Shown piece after piece: positions 1 through 10,969 of a DNA stretch of 25,041 nucleotides. Position 1 is the stretch's first letter. Each line of letters opens with the position of its first letter. The stretch lies in NCBI GenBank assembly GCA_000969725.1, contig JXSR01S035175.1; one strand, written 5' to 3'. The stretch is from Ophiothrix spiculata (taxonomy: Eukaryota; Echinodermata; Ophiuroidea; Amphilepidida; Ophiotrichidae). A program made the translations under genes and the position numbers. The notes beneath the pieces were generated by a model. The model had not been told where the DNA came from. It did no database searches and worked only from the letters and a program-made list of their open reading frames with translations.

Positions 1-499
1 TATTGATTCAGTCCCTGTTAATTAAACCATGAAATGGTAAAAATAGCAAAATCACTGGTATATTTTTGAAATCTTTGATTTTCCACTAGATTTTAAACAA
101 ATTATTCAGTAATAAATGATACACAATTTGTCCAAAACCCAGTGGTATTTTGAAAATTGTGGGAATGTTGACATGATATGAATTTAATATGGGCTGCTGA
201 AATTAACCCAAAGCTTACATGGGATCATTACAACTTGGATGCCAGGAAATTTGGATGCATTGTGGGCATTTTTGCATGGTGTATCAAATATTGGAGTGAT
301 ATGAAATTTGTAAGATATTAACCAAGGTAACAAGGTGCTAGTTAGTTTATAACTCATAGGAACAACAATCGTATCATACTCATTAACAACAAGTATTTAC
401 TGAGAAAATCGCTCTTTTCTCATCCGCCGTCATTGAACAGCGCGTCATTATTTCTGAAAATCAGTAATGGGTGAGGATGTGCAGTCTCCATTGATTTGA

Positions 500-1106
500 T
501 ACAGTGTGTCCCAGAAAAAAACGCATTACAATATTTGAGTGTAAAGTTCTTAGCTTTACTGGATAGTCAGAAAATGTGTAAAGGGGTTATTTTATAGTCC
601 ATTAAACAGATTTCTATATAACATTTGTTTCATTTCAATTGGTAATTGAACACAAGTTATGTTTTGTCAAATATTTGGATGTAAAATTTCTGGTTCAATG
701 TCATGATTTTATAAGTTTACCTTGATTGAAGTTCTATTGAGTATTTTCCTTGATCTGCTCTCTCAACCATAACAATGATTATTTATTTATTATGGTATTT
801 TTTATCTATGCTGAAAAAAATGAACAAATTTTGATGAAAAATAGGACAGATGTGTCAAATTTTCCAAGGTGGCCAACATTTATGCTCTATGACCAATAAT
901 TACGAAATTGGAACAGACAAAAATCCACCCAAAAATTTGATAAAACATAACTTTTGTTATACCAATTGAAATGAAACAAATCGAAATGGTATCCTAAAGT
1001 TTAACTCATATGTTATTAAATGCAACCTTTACATACTTTCTGACTATCCGATAAACTTAAGAAAATTACACGAAAAGATTGTAAGGTTTTTCTTGGACAC
1101 CCGGTA
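500..1106. mobile_element. fold-back MITE-like element with about 170-200 bp inverted arms
   Basis: The left end (GTGTCCCAGAAAAA at about 506-519) and right end (complement GTGTCCAAGAAAAA, about 1087-1100) match. The match continues inward: GGATAGTCAGAAA near 550 pairs with TTTCTGACTATCC near 1037-1049. TTTCATTTCAATTGGTA near 628 pairs with TACCAATTGAAATGAAA near 960. The element is bounded by TA on both sides, as expected for a TA-inserting (Tc1/mariner-like) MITE. The centre has no transposase ORF. Arms are diverged, so the copy is old. The superfamily is a guess from the TA boundary alone. Confidence 0.7.
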
Positions 1107-2194
1107 CCACTGTTTTTGTGTGATTCGGTGTCCATTTTCATGGTGTTGGGACCATTATATTCTTCAATGGCATCATATTATATTGACTTCACCCTCTATT
1201 TCTACATTTCAGTATCATTTGAGGGTATCTTAATTGTGTGTAGATAAGTCCTTTCAAAAAAATTAGAATTAGTATTTATGCAGGGCTGGTCATTGTTTGA
1301 ATATGCACCAGATTTCAGAAGTTGACATTGCAAGAACTTGTATACAATTGGAAGGATTTAAAGACCACTTGCACTTCACTTGCAAGCCATTTTATAAAAT
1401 ATGGTATCAAAGAAAACATTGAATATTAACTTCCAAAGTTTGTACAAATTGTACAAATCCAATTACCAGCTACACTAAGTAACAGCATTGCACTTAATTT
1501 TACTTTGATCAAAAATTCTGAACTTATAAATATTTATCTTAATTAATGTTTTTGATCAATTTGTGAAAATCATATCATATGTTAAAAAATATATGTATTT
1601 TACCATAATAATAACATTTGTGGTAATTTTTTCATCATACATGCACAAATTAATTTGATTTCTATCTCCGGATGTTCATAATATTATTCATAACTTTAAA
1701 CATGTTTTATTAGACTAGTTTCATGTAACGCAGCTCATAAACATGGCTGTTTTTGTAGTTCAGAATTAGATTCTCTGATTTGATCATAATTTTTTTAAAT
1801 ATTATATATGAATTAATTTGCTTCAACTTTCTTAACATAACACATTTCTTTGATATCAGATAGGTTTTCACACATATGTTTAGCATGTTTTGTTGTAAAT
1901 ATAATGCTTAATTTGTTTTTGCAGTTTAACTAGAATTAAATTCATTCACAATTTAACAACAATTATACAAACATTTAGGCCTAATGCTGGTGTAACTTCA
2001 ACAATTATTTGAGAAATCACTTTTCCGCTTATATTATCCACTACTTTTATTTGTGATCAAATAAATGTGTCCACAAAGTCATTCATCATGTTATGGAGAC
2101 TAAATTCTGTTATTGATAAAGATTCCAAAATCTGATATTGTTGGTGTTATGATCCTAGTCAAATAGTGTTACTATAATGAGGCAATCTTTACAA

Positions 2195-2207
2195 CCCCCC
2201 CCCCCCC
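2195..2207. repeat. C13 homopolymer
   Basis: A run of 13 consecutive C lies in AT-rich intron. It is likely length-variable and prone to sequencing error. It has no coding role. Confidence 0.9.
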
Positions 2208-2561
2208 TTACAGACAAAAGTCTGCCTCCTTCAACATCTTGATCATATCAACAGAACTTTAGTAGTATAGACAAAATATTGGTATTGAATATAATCATTG
2301 GTTGATATCAATATTTAGACATAAAAAGTTTCCATTACTATTCTGATAAAATTGTCGACTCATTTTGAATAATGCCCAATGGCATTAACCATGCTCTATT
2401 TATCCCAGTTAACTATGTTACAACAAGATAGAAACGTACACAAGAGAGGAAAATGACATAACATTGCCACCTGACATGGTGTCATCATTCGCTCTTAAAG
2501 TTCAATTTAAATCTAAAGCATGTTGAGAATGATTTTCTTATTTTCTGTTTATTTTGTACAG

Positions 2562-2633
2562 AATGTTGAGAGGTAACCGAATCAGCTGTATTTCTAACGA
2601 GACATTTACGGGTCTCCCATCGCTCAGATATCT
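2562..2633 (+). CDS. slit: Slit exon: D3 leucine-rich repeat (LMLRGNRI type)
   Basis: A 72-nt exon coding for one 24-residue LRR. It starts with one base completing a split codon (A) and ends with two bases (CT) of the next Leu codon, so it is a symmetric phase 2-2 module. The acceptor is TTTTGTACAG and the donor GTAAGTA. The peptide begins MLRGNRISC and ends in GLPSLRYL. It fits the LRR pattern LxxLxxNxI...F.GLxxLxxL and matches the vertebrate Slit D3 repeat that begins MLRSNRITC. N-E-T is a potential N-glycosylation site at the position where vertebrate Slit, as I recall it, has N-D-S. In Slit, LRR domains form curved solenoids. The role of D3 in signalling is less clear than that of D2 or D4. 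The exon strongly resembles the D4 exon at 16612-16683, which also ends in GLPSLR. Confidence 0.93.
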
Positions 2634-2830
2634 GTAAGTAATAGCGCCACTTTAGACATACTAAAGGTGTTTTATAAGAAAACTGGGTACATATTAAACA
2701 TTTTGTCTGATGATGTTTATTTGGCAGAACTTTAGGAAAGTTGAGTTTTAGTGTGTTATAGAAGGGAGTCTGCAATTTGATTCAGACATATACTTTAGGA
2801 TAAGTCATTCATCAATTCTCAACTCCACTA

Positions 2831-3241
2831 AAGGCCAGATTCCTTTTATTCGGTTGTGGTACGTTTGGCACTGTAAGGGTACTGGTAGTGGTATAATTTA
2901 AAGCACATGTTTGAATGGAGATGAATGGTGTCAGGTTGGAATCTGAGATTCAATTTTGTCCGTCCATTTTTAATGTGGTTTCATTTCAGCATCTTCTCTA
3001 ATTGAAAAGTTTCCGCAAGACCAAAATGCATTCAAAATGGATGAATCGCTCCAGGGACCGATTCAGGTAAACGCATGGGTTTCCGGATAGCCGCACCTCA
3101 AACGGACCAGATAAAATTGAATCTCAGCTTAAACCTGATCCTATTCAATCATATGCTTTAAATTATACAATTACAAGTACCCTTACAGTGCAAAACGCAT
3201 CGCAACTGCACCGGAAACGGATAAAAGGAATCTGACCTTCA
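2831..3241. mobile_element. fold-back MITE-like element, arms about 140 bp
   Basis: The left end AAGGCCAGATTCCTTTTAT (2831-2849) pairs with the right end, whose complement is AAGGTCAGATTCCTTTTAT (3222-3240). The match goes on inward through CACTGTAAGGGTACT (about 2871) with AGTACCCTTACAGTG (about 3176-3190), TATAATTTAAAGCA with its complement, and GAGATTCAATTTT with AAAATTGAATCTC. The central part has no ORF. I see no clear target-site duplication, so the family is unassigned. The copy lies about 200 bp after the first exon. Confidence 0.75.
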
Positions 3242-3799
3242 GACTTTTTATAGTTAATATTAGCAAAGTCACAACAGAAAAATAAGGAAATGTCCAGACC
3301 ATAGGCAGGTCAATGAAAAGCAGTAGCTGGGCCAGGATGGGGAGTGGAGGATCATACCAGAAGTAATTGAAACAACTCTGCCCAACAAATTAAAAATGCA
3401 GTATGTGCATTGCAGATGTGTTGCAGGTTACTTCCTTTTCGCTTGGTGAAATCCTGCCCAAATGAGCAGACGACCAACCAATTCTCTTGTTGCGTAACTT
3501 AAAGACAGTATCTACCATATCAAACATATATGTACATACAACCTTCTAGCATGGGAGTGGATTGAAGTGAAATTGCATGTTTATAGGATGTATCTGCTAT
3601 GCTTTATAAATGCACATACTGCTTTGTACTTTGTTGGCAGAACTGTGGGACAAACATATTTGGAGCAAAAAGATACATTTTTATGTATTGATACGTCCAT
3701 ACTTTTAGGGAATGTTTTCACATCCAAGATCAACATGCGACTTTTCTGCAGGTTTTCCTGCTCGCATTTTTAAGTGGTACTTATGCTCATCACAGTACC

Positions 3800-4105
3800 T
3801 CGGGATTGGACTCTAAATCCGGTGGGGGGGGGTACTCAGATTTCGTTTGGGTACGGACGCGCGGCCGGAGTTTTTGACTACCACCTGTTTTGTAAACCTG
3901 AGGAAGCAAAAAAATGCTACCCATATGTAAACCACTTTGACTTTAAACACCCAATTTGGCAACCGATAGGTAATCCAAAGGAAAAATTGGTCAAAAAATG
4001 GTCATTTTGGTAAAGCTGGGTGGTCAAAAATTCATCCGTTCTTGGCCGTGCATCCGTACACCCACCTTTCCACTTAGTCCCCACCCCCACCCCCGGGCTC
4101 TAAAT
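3800..4105. repeat. dispersed repeat with G-run start and C-run end (TIR-like)
   Basis: The segment is GC-richer than its surroundings. It begins near CTCTAAATCCGG followed by a G9 run (3824-3832) and GTACTCAGATTTCG. It ends with alternating C runs and CCCGGGCTCTAAAT near 4082-4105. Read on the other strand, the end (CCCGGGGGTGGGGGTGGGG) mirrors the G-rich start, so the two ends look like short degenerate terminal inverted repeats. Open frames across it are fortuitous. I cannot name the family. Confidence 0.5.
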
Positions 4106-7035
4106 ATCACCACATAATTACAGTTCAATGAGTAAATGTTTATGAATTTCAGAATTGCCATGTCACAGCATTGAGGCAGGTAGTAAGCATCAGATATATG
4201 CATATAATCTGGCAACACTGGGCAGGCTTCCTGCCCCTCCTGAGGTTACCTATCAAGGGATGAGTTGCTATAATACATGATGTTAAACTGCATCACATGT
4301 GTCACTAGTAATTACCTGGATCAAACGGAGATGCCTACTTTGTAATGAAACATGTGTATTGATGTACAAGATTTGGGAGCAAAAACCTTGTGGTGATGAA
4401 CTGAACCCTTCATTCTGTAAAATTGCAGTGTGATTAGGCTGACCCAGATATGATGAAGCATTTTGGAAGCGAATCTGGGATTTGTTGTGATCGGTGAACT
4501 CTTGCATCTTGATAGTGTTCATTTCTTGCCACAGAGTCACTCATCAAAAGAGTCTTTTTTACATCATATAATGACTTCTACTTTCTGGACACATATCTTG
4601 AGGTTTAATCAATAACGAAACGGTCATGTTTCAGTTTTTAAAACCAACAAATGTAAATTCCTGTTTACCTCATTGCATTCCTGACCAGAGTTGGCTGTTG
4701 GAATGTTTGTGCAATAGTAGTCTGTTCTATCAGAGGGTCTGTTACTGCTATATATAGATTCCCTTCTACAACAGCCCAGCAACCAGGAGTGTTTGGGACG
4801 TAATTTTTCAATTTAAAGCACCCTATTTTGCTTGGATTGGAAGTGAGCTTAATTTTTTGCTATGAATAGTCCATATATAGTCTTCTTCAAGGTGCACAAG
4901 GTTCAACCTAGGGTACCATACCTCCTTAATTAATAAAACAGACGTACTGGCCACCATCAATCATTGATTGATTTCTATAGAAAACTGGATGCTCATACAA
5001 CTCCATACCCTAGTATGATCAACTTTAATATTATAGGCCTTTACCCATATAAACAGTCTGACGAAAATCCCCCTATGATTGAAAAGATGTTCCAGAATAC
5101 ATCAACAGGTTGAACTGGTTTAGTAGGTTTGTGGATCAATAAGGTGTTGATGAATGGCTGATATTTGCACACCTATTCTGTCTGGTGAGTCAGGCACTCC
5201 CTTTGCTGGGTGCAATACTGTGAATGACTGGGTGAAGAAAGCGGGGATCAATAGCATAGCCAGCAAAATGTACAGTGAAGGCACCATGAATATGCAGGGA
5301 GAGAACCTTGCAGATTTTTGTCTGCCTTCTTTTCAAAGTTACTATACTCTATAAACATTGAAGTATGCAACAAGCAATCGGACTCTGTTACGAGATCCAT
5401 AGTATATCCCTTGTATTCTACAACATTGTGAACTGGTGGCTTTGCATTGTGTAAGAGACTAGTTATGGTTGATTAAGACCAAATCACTGTGTGCTAATAT
5501 TTTTTACATGAATTCTTCATGATTTTGGTATTATTTGGAGCAAATGTTGTTGCTAACATATTGACAAACATATCATAAGTTCATTTGAATATTCAGCAAG
5601 ATTTGGTACGTTGTTGTGATTCTAGAAATAAGGACTAATTTACTTCCCTGTTTGATCATATTGGCTTATGTGCGTAAATCAGCTGCTTGTTGCATACTTC
5701 AAGATTTACACAGTATGATTGTTTCATGTAGTGAAACACAAATGGACCATTCTGCCGTTATGTCAGAATAGGTCTTGTCACAATTACTAAATAGCCTAAG
5801 ATAAAACCAATTAGTTGATGACACAAGCAAGGGGCAACATGCTAGGCAACATTTTATGAAACATCACCTCTCCTCCTGAGAGTATATCCCTGAAGTCAGA
5901 ATTAAACTCATGATATGCTTGTAAGTAACCATAAAATGCAAATGTTTGCCATTATAGACATCCGGTATCAAGAGATTCATGTGCCTAGTTACAAAGCTGA
6001 ATGATAAGATTGGACATGAACCTTAACACCACTGGCACATCACAGCATATTGTTCAACAAATTGTTTGACTGACATACTATGTTGGGTGGTTATTACTTC
6101 TGGCATGAGAACATATTGTTCAAATAAATGTGACTTTGACTTTGTACAATATTTGACAGATTACAAGTTTTTAGATCAAATGTGACTCAAAATTGGCCTG
6201 CCAGATTTGCTTTTGGGTATATCTGGAAGATTTCACAAAGATAATTTGACAGATTTGGAGTTGTCATTTGTAACTTATCAACCCAAAACTGCATATGATT
6301 GTAGTAGATATCATGCATATGCTGATCAATTTAAAGAAGTTCACATATTTTATGATTGTGAGCAGAAAAATACAACTGCAAAATGATTAATTGTTGCAAA
6401 TGTGACCATCCACCACAAACCTGAATGAAAGTAGGACCAAGGTCAAATTTGTTTTATTGCCAATTTTTGAAAGAACACGCCTTTAGCTTTAAAATGACAT
6501 TTGGTTAAAATTCCTACGACACTTAGAAGTAGAGTTACGATTCTTCAAGAAATCTTAAAACTGAGAAAATTATGTTCATTAAAGTTTCCATATTATGCAC
6601 ATTTTCAATGAAAATGGTAAGGGTTTTTTTACTTTATCCTTTGATCTTTGAACTTGGTTTTATGTGAATAGTAACACAATTTTGTGAAAAAAGAGTTCAA
6701 CAAAAATGAAATTTGTAGTTGTGATGAAATCCTTGATTGTGTCAAAACTTAAAAAGAGGGCTAAATTTCAACAGCAAATTAATCCATGTGAGGTTTAAGA
6801 TGTCAACACTAGATGTGGAAAAGGCAAAACAAACTGCAAACTTTCACACTCAGATTAACACTCATGTTTTATTCTTCCGTAGGCCTGTAGTAGGTCCCTG
6901 AATGACAAGTGCACTTTTCAGTGCAAAATTTTTTAAAACATGACGCCAAGGAAACATGACGAATGTAAATGATTTCCACAAAATTCTCTCCTGTATTTAA
7001 CCAATATGAGAATATGAATCCTCCTTTCCCTGCAG

Positions 7036-7109
7036 ATCACTTTATGACAAATACTGAATGCCTTTGGTGCAAATTTCAAGATTTATTAACATCAACGAAA
7101 CCTTGGCGA
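7036..7109 (+). pseudogene. decayed duplicate (fossil or poison) of the 7180 LRR exon
   Basis: A good acceptor (TTTCCCTGCAG, AG at 7034-7035) is followed by A|TCA CTT TAT GAC AAA TAC TGA. This codes for SLYDKY and then stop, in the same phase as the real exon at 7180, which codes for SLYDNS. The first 19 bases match the real exon at 14 positions. A shifted frame further on reads NAFG..F, as in an LRR 'xxAFxxL' segment. A weak donor-like GTGAAC follows at 7110, giving 74 nt against the normal 72. The simplest reading is a duplicated LRR exon decayed by a small indel and point changes. If it were ever spliced in, it would truncate Slit. A chance match cannot be excluded. Confidence 0.5.
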
Positions 7110-7179
7110 GTGAACTAGATTTGATGAAATCTTTCACACTTTTTATTAACATGGCCATGTTTGTGTTTTTTCCCACCAG

Positions 7180-7251
7180 ATCATTATATGACAACAGCAT
7201 CAGTACCATCATGCCTGGGGCGTTTGATTCATTACAAGAGCTGTCAACTCT
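7180..7251 (+). CDS. slit: Slit exon: last D3 leucine-rich repeat (SLYDN type)
   Basis: A 72-nt phase 2-2 exon between acceptor TTTTTTCCCACCAG and donor GTGAGTAA. It codes for SLYDNSISTI...PGAFDSL...LSTL, closely matching vertebrate Slit D3 (SLYDNQITTV...PGAFDTL). It directly precedes the C-cap exon at 8215, as in the family. Together with the previous exon it forms the pair 72+72 that precedes a 164-nt cap exon. The same arrangement recurs in D4 (16612, 18120, 22099). The frame is also open upstream into the intron as far as 7058, but that is not coding: the acceptor and the constant 72-nt exon size fix the start. Confidence 0.95.
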
Positions 7252-8214
7252 GTGAGTAATTCTTTCATATGAGACCTATTGCTGATTTCAAACTTGAAGA
7301 AATCTGTTTGCCTCAAAGTCATCACGGATGGCTAATGAATTTTATCTTTTTTCAAAAGCTGAAAATGTCGACTGCTTAGTCTCTATCAATAGGATCTATT
7401 CAAAAAGTTAGAAAGAACTGTTAGATTATGACATTCTTTGAAGCTCAATAAATGGAATGAGCTATAGGAGAGCTCAGATGTACATTTTTGAATTAACGTT
7501 GATCTAGATCGATCTAATAGATGGATGGTACACACGAGCACCTACACACTGCAACTGTGTGGCAGTGACGTGCAACTTGGTTGGATGTGTAGTATGACGT
7601 ATAGGCGTAGATTCATACAGGCAGTTAGATATGCTGCAAGAATCTATTTGGATTGATTTATCATCCTGTACACACAATCTGCACCGATACAGATTAATGT
7701 AGATTCAAACTCTCGTGTGTCTTTTCCCAATATACATGTATGTACCTCCCGGGATGTACCTGCATATTTTTTAAGATTTATTTCTGCAATTTAGCAAACC
7801 TAATGTAACAATTATGAAAATCCTGTGATTGAAAGCAAGTAAAGTATGATTTTCCAACCAGAATCTGCGAGTGTAAATCGACTTCCTTGTTACTTTGTAA
7901 AATGCGACTTGTAATTGGGACTTGACCTCACCTACTTTTACACTAATTTGAATAAATGTGATTGGAAATCAGTAATGACATAATAAGGCTGAGCATGCAT
8001 ACAAATGATCCGTCTTAATTCAAGAATTGTGTCAAATTAGTTTGCAGAATCAAAGTTTTCAAGTGAAAAATTACATCCTATACATAAATCTACGACCAGA
8101 TTTGCTCGCTCACCCAGCCTACATACGTAATGCAAAAAGTGAATCATAAACTTTTATGTATCTGATATATATTTGAACTTGAATGCACTATTGTATCTCT
8201 TCCTATCCCTTCAG
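7252..8214 (+). other. intron, 963 bp
   Basis: From GTGAGTAA to a pyrimidine-rich acceptor (CTATCCCTTCAG). A segment at about 7530-7735 starts with GTACACACGAG and ends with CTCGTGTGTC, a weak inverted-end match that may mark another short repeat. Otherwise it is unremarkable AT-rich sequence. Confidence 0.6.
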
Positions 8215-8378
8215 CAACCTGTTGGCAAATCCACTCAACTGTAACTGTTATATGTCATGGTTGCCAGAATGGTTAAAGAGCAGACAAATAGAGGCTGGCA
8301 ACCCAACATGTAGGGAACCAAAGAAACTGTTGGGGAGACAGGTAGAAGAATTACAACAAGAAAATTTCACATGTGAAG
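8215..8378 (+). CDS. slit: Slit exon: D3 LRR C-terminal cap (LRRCT)
   Basis: A 164-nt exon. It begins with one base (C) completing the split Leu codon and ends with one base (G) of a Gly codon. It codes for NLLANPLNCNCYMSWLPEWL, then GNPTC, and finally ENFTCEG. This is the typical LRRCT cap NPxxCxC...WL..WL...C......F.C, whose four cysteines form two disulfides. The order NLLANP(L/F)NCNCY matches vertebrate Slit D3. N-F-T is a potential N-glycosylation site just before the last cysteine. The donor is GTATAGAT, weaker than the GTAAGT donors of most other exons here. Its length and start are the reference for judging the shortened D4 cap exon at 22099. Confidence 0.95.
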
Positions 8379-9994
8379 GTATAGATATTATTTTTTTGTT
8401 TTACTTAAGGTGGTTAGTTTGTGTTGTTTTGTTTTTCCTATAGCAGCTTTAATATTGTATTAGCATAAAATCCTCGAAAAGTTTTCCCCTGATCTTGGTC
8501 TTTAATTTCTATGTCAAAAGATTTGCATTCTTATTTAAACTTATTTGTTCCTAAGACAATCTCTTCCTGAAACCAATTTTCTTTTTAGAGCATTGTGTAG
8601 CAATACAAACCATTAAATTTAGCTACAATTATGCTACAGAAAATTGAGAGCCTTGGCAACTCCAAAAATCCCTCACTGCTAATGTAGTGTTTGTTATGTA
8701 ACAATTAATTTCACTGTAAACATAAGAATTTGAAACTATACACTCAAGTATGCAAATTCCCAAAAATAAAATTGTGCATATTTCTTATAGTTCGATGAAC
8801 CTGGGGCTTACGCTACAATGAAAGGAAACAAAATTGAACAAACTTAGCCTTAGGTTTAGATAAAGAGGAAGTCAATTTAAATCTGAAAGATGACCTAATT
8901 CCAAATGTGTAAGTGAAATATGAAAACACTCTTACTAGATATCTTGATTGTTACATTAATAATTTCCTTGTTGATGACAAAACACAGTATCATTTTAGGT
9001 CATGACATACGTCCCATCCTCTGTATTTTCCTTGCAAAAATCGCACAGCATAGATTTGAACCCCGCTGTTTTCGGAACATGATCCATTCAGTTTGTGTAT
9101 TCAGATGAAAGATAAGCTTTCTGAGCTACTGAATGTTTATGAGGAAATCTGGCTCAGCGTTACAAAACATAACCATGTTAGTCACAGCCTGTACCCTCAT
9201 GGCATGCATGCAGAGATCACTGTTTTGTCAGAGTCTAAAGCTATAAAGCTAATCTGAAACATGTGACATGGGTTATTATGTGCGAACCCCAAGTGACAGA
9301 GATCACAAAAGTGATCACAATCGTTAATCTCTTAGTGTTGTGCAACAGCTCTTGATCACCAAGTTTGTTATATCAAAGTTATCATTTCCTCATTGGTGTG
9401 GGAATAACATCAAAACAAGATCAATCAGGCTTCTTTATTCGATATCGGAGGGCGCATAACAGTACTGCGCATTAGTAATCATTGTTAACTTAAGGCTTTG
9501 ACCCTTATACCCAAGTTGAATTATAAGAATAGGTTTCTCTTATGATCAGTTTGATCGATCAGTGGTTCAAGTCACTAGTAGCATGAGTGAATGTGTATAG
9601 AAACAGCTATTACATCATAGTGACATATATTATATATACCTTGATTTTAAGTATGCTTTAATTAATTTGATAAAAGGGATGTTCTTACAGCTTTCACAAT
9701 AGGGTGAGCAGTACGTTGATTGTAAATTTAACCCCAACTCCCACCGTTTACAAACTATCTAAGGTTGCATACGGCATATACAATCATTTTCCATTTTCTC
9801 AAGAGGATTTGAACCTGGACCTCATGCATCCCAATCTAATCGGCTATGGCCATATCCTCAATCTAAGATGTATTCAAACTTTCAGGCTTATTTATGCCTT
9901 GCTTATTGAATTTTGTTGGATAGGGGCAGGGTAGGGTTATTAGGGCCTCCACAATTTAGTATATTAATTCAAAGGCATATTTTATTTATTTCAG
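8379..9994 (+). other. intron, 1.6 kb
   Basis: From GTATAGAT to TTATTTATTTCAG. It is AT-rich with no recognisable gene or clear repeat. Short open frames at 8920-9108 and 9704-9934 have no domain features and are treated as chance. This intron separates the D3 cap from the D4 N-cap. Confidence 0.6.
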
Positions 9995-10127
9995 GAAATG
10001 ACCATAACAGTTGCCTACCATCGGTTGCCTGTCCAAGGGAGTGTGCCTGTAGTGGCTCCGTTGTACGATGTAGTCGCAAACAACTCACAGACCCTCCTAG
10101 ACATATACCAACCAGTGCTACTGAACT
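9995..10127 (+). CDS. slit: Slit exon: D4 LRR N-terminal cap (LRRNT)
   Basis: A 133-nt exon. The first two bases (GA) complete a Gly codon with the G left by the previous exon, and the last two (CT) open the split Leu codon used by all LRR exons. It codes for GNDHNSC, then CPRECACSGSVVRCSRKQL, then PPRHIPTSATEL. The cysteine pattern CxxxCxC...VVRC, followed by a conserved ...L...P..IP...TEL, is the LRRNT cap plus the entry into the first repeat. GND.NSC is shared with the vertebrate Slit D3-D4 linker. The donor is GTAAGTAC. The cap covers the hydrophobic end of the D4 solenoid. Confidence 0.95.
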
Positions 10128-10872
10128 GTAAGTACATATAGCTTGGCCAGGATTGGTTATATACACTCGAGGCTGGACATTGGTATTTAGTGTACCATCC
10201 AGCTTAATCCATCTAGATGGACCTCACAAGCAAGCACCTCACGCTTCGTGTTCACTTCTAGATGGACTAATCCAGTTGGGCAGGTAGTTTGTCCAACAAG
10301 AAATTCATTAGATATGGTTTATTACCCAACATAGGCTCAGCAAAAATTGACCTGCAAGTCAGGCAGGTAACTTTCTATTGTTAACCAACCGACACCAAAA
10401 TTATTGACTATGCTGTAAGGCGGTTGCCAATGACAAACCCTGTACATGCTTAATTTTTTTTGGAATAGTTGTCCATATTGCAAAATACTTATATTAAACT
10501 AACAAGGGGAACAATACATTGTACATGTTTTGTAGTAAACAATTCAAATCTTTTTTTCACCTATCCGTTGCAGGATGTAGGATTATTTACACATTTTACT
10601 TGGAAATCGAGCTTAATAAATCTTTGTGGATGCATTTTATACATAAAATTCGAGTACAATGAGCAAAATTTCCTTGAAATTTTGGCCAAAGAATTATAAT
10701 TTAGAATGTACTTTATATCTTTGATTTTGTTTCATTTCTTAAGAGATCAAACATTCAAAGTGCTGTTGCTCTTTTAGAAGTAAAATGTCTGAGATTATTG
10801 TAGTGAGAGAAAAAATAATAAGATGATGAAATATATTGTCAGATGATGGTGCAATATTCATTTTATTTGTAG
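10128..10872 (+). other. intron, 745 bp
   Basis: From GTAAGTAC to ATTTTATTTGTAG. Around 10190-10280 a short imperfect inverted repeat is visible (CCATCTAGATGGAC against TCTAGATGGACTAATCC, on opposite sides of a CACGCTTCGTG segment), possibly a remnant fold-back element. No other feature is supported. Confidence 0.6.
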
Positions 10873-10941
10873 ATATTTGGACTCCAATCAGCTGACAACC
10901 ATCCCAGATGGCCTTACCAGACTCAAGAGCCTCCATACACT
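10873..10941 (+). CDS. slit: Slit exon: D4 LRR 1 (YLDSNQL type)
   Basis: A 69-nt exon (23 residues, one codon less than the other LRR exons), phase 2-2, with acceptor TTTGTAG and donor GTAAGTTG. It codes for YLDSNQLTTIPDGLTRL followed by a short Leu-containing end (SLHTL). The vertebrate Slit D4 first repeat (YLDGNQF...) also has 23 residues, so the shorter length is ancestral and not a deletion. It joins in frame after TEL of the N-cap exon. Confidence 0.94.
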
Positions 10942-10969
10942 GTAAGTTGCATCAACTTTGTTTCACTTA

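Larger units (their letters stand above)
1..2561. other. intron upstream of first visible exon
   Basis: AT-rich non-coding sequence that ends in a pyrimidine tract and acceptor (TTTTGTACAG) at 2561. It contains the long fold-back element at about 500-1106 and a run of 13 C at 2195-2207. I looked for the preceding D3 LRR exon, which should be about 72 nt and end in a split Leu codon before GTAAGT, and did not find it here. The exons coding for the start of D3 are therefore probably further upstream. Confidence 0.7.
2634..7179 (+). other. intron (4.5 kb) with fold-back element, G/C-run repeat and a decayed exon
   Basis: This is the longest intron in the window, from GTAAGTA to TTTTTTCCCACCAG. 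It contains the fold-back element at 2831-3241, the repeat with G-rich and C-rich ends at about 3800-4105, a 7-bp perfect hairpin at 4220-4236 (GGGCAGG-CTT-CCTGCCC) and the pseudo-exon at 7036-7109. From about 4240 to 7030 I see only AT-rich sequence with no convincing coding signal. Short open frames there lack similarity to known domains and lack splice context. Confidence 0.75.

Noticed and set aside
3567..4013. Consecutive open frames in the first long intron
   Set aside because: No domain, no splice context and no similarity. Part of the second frame is the G/C-run repeat.
7058..7255. Open frame starting with Met and running into the SLYDN exon
   Set aside because: The part before 7180 is intron: a strong acceptor lies at 7179, the exon size is the constant 72 nt, and the upstream peptide has no LRR pattern.
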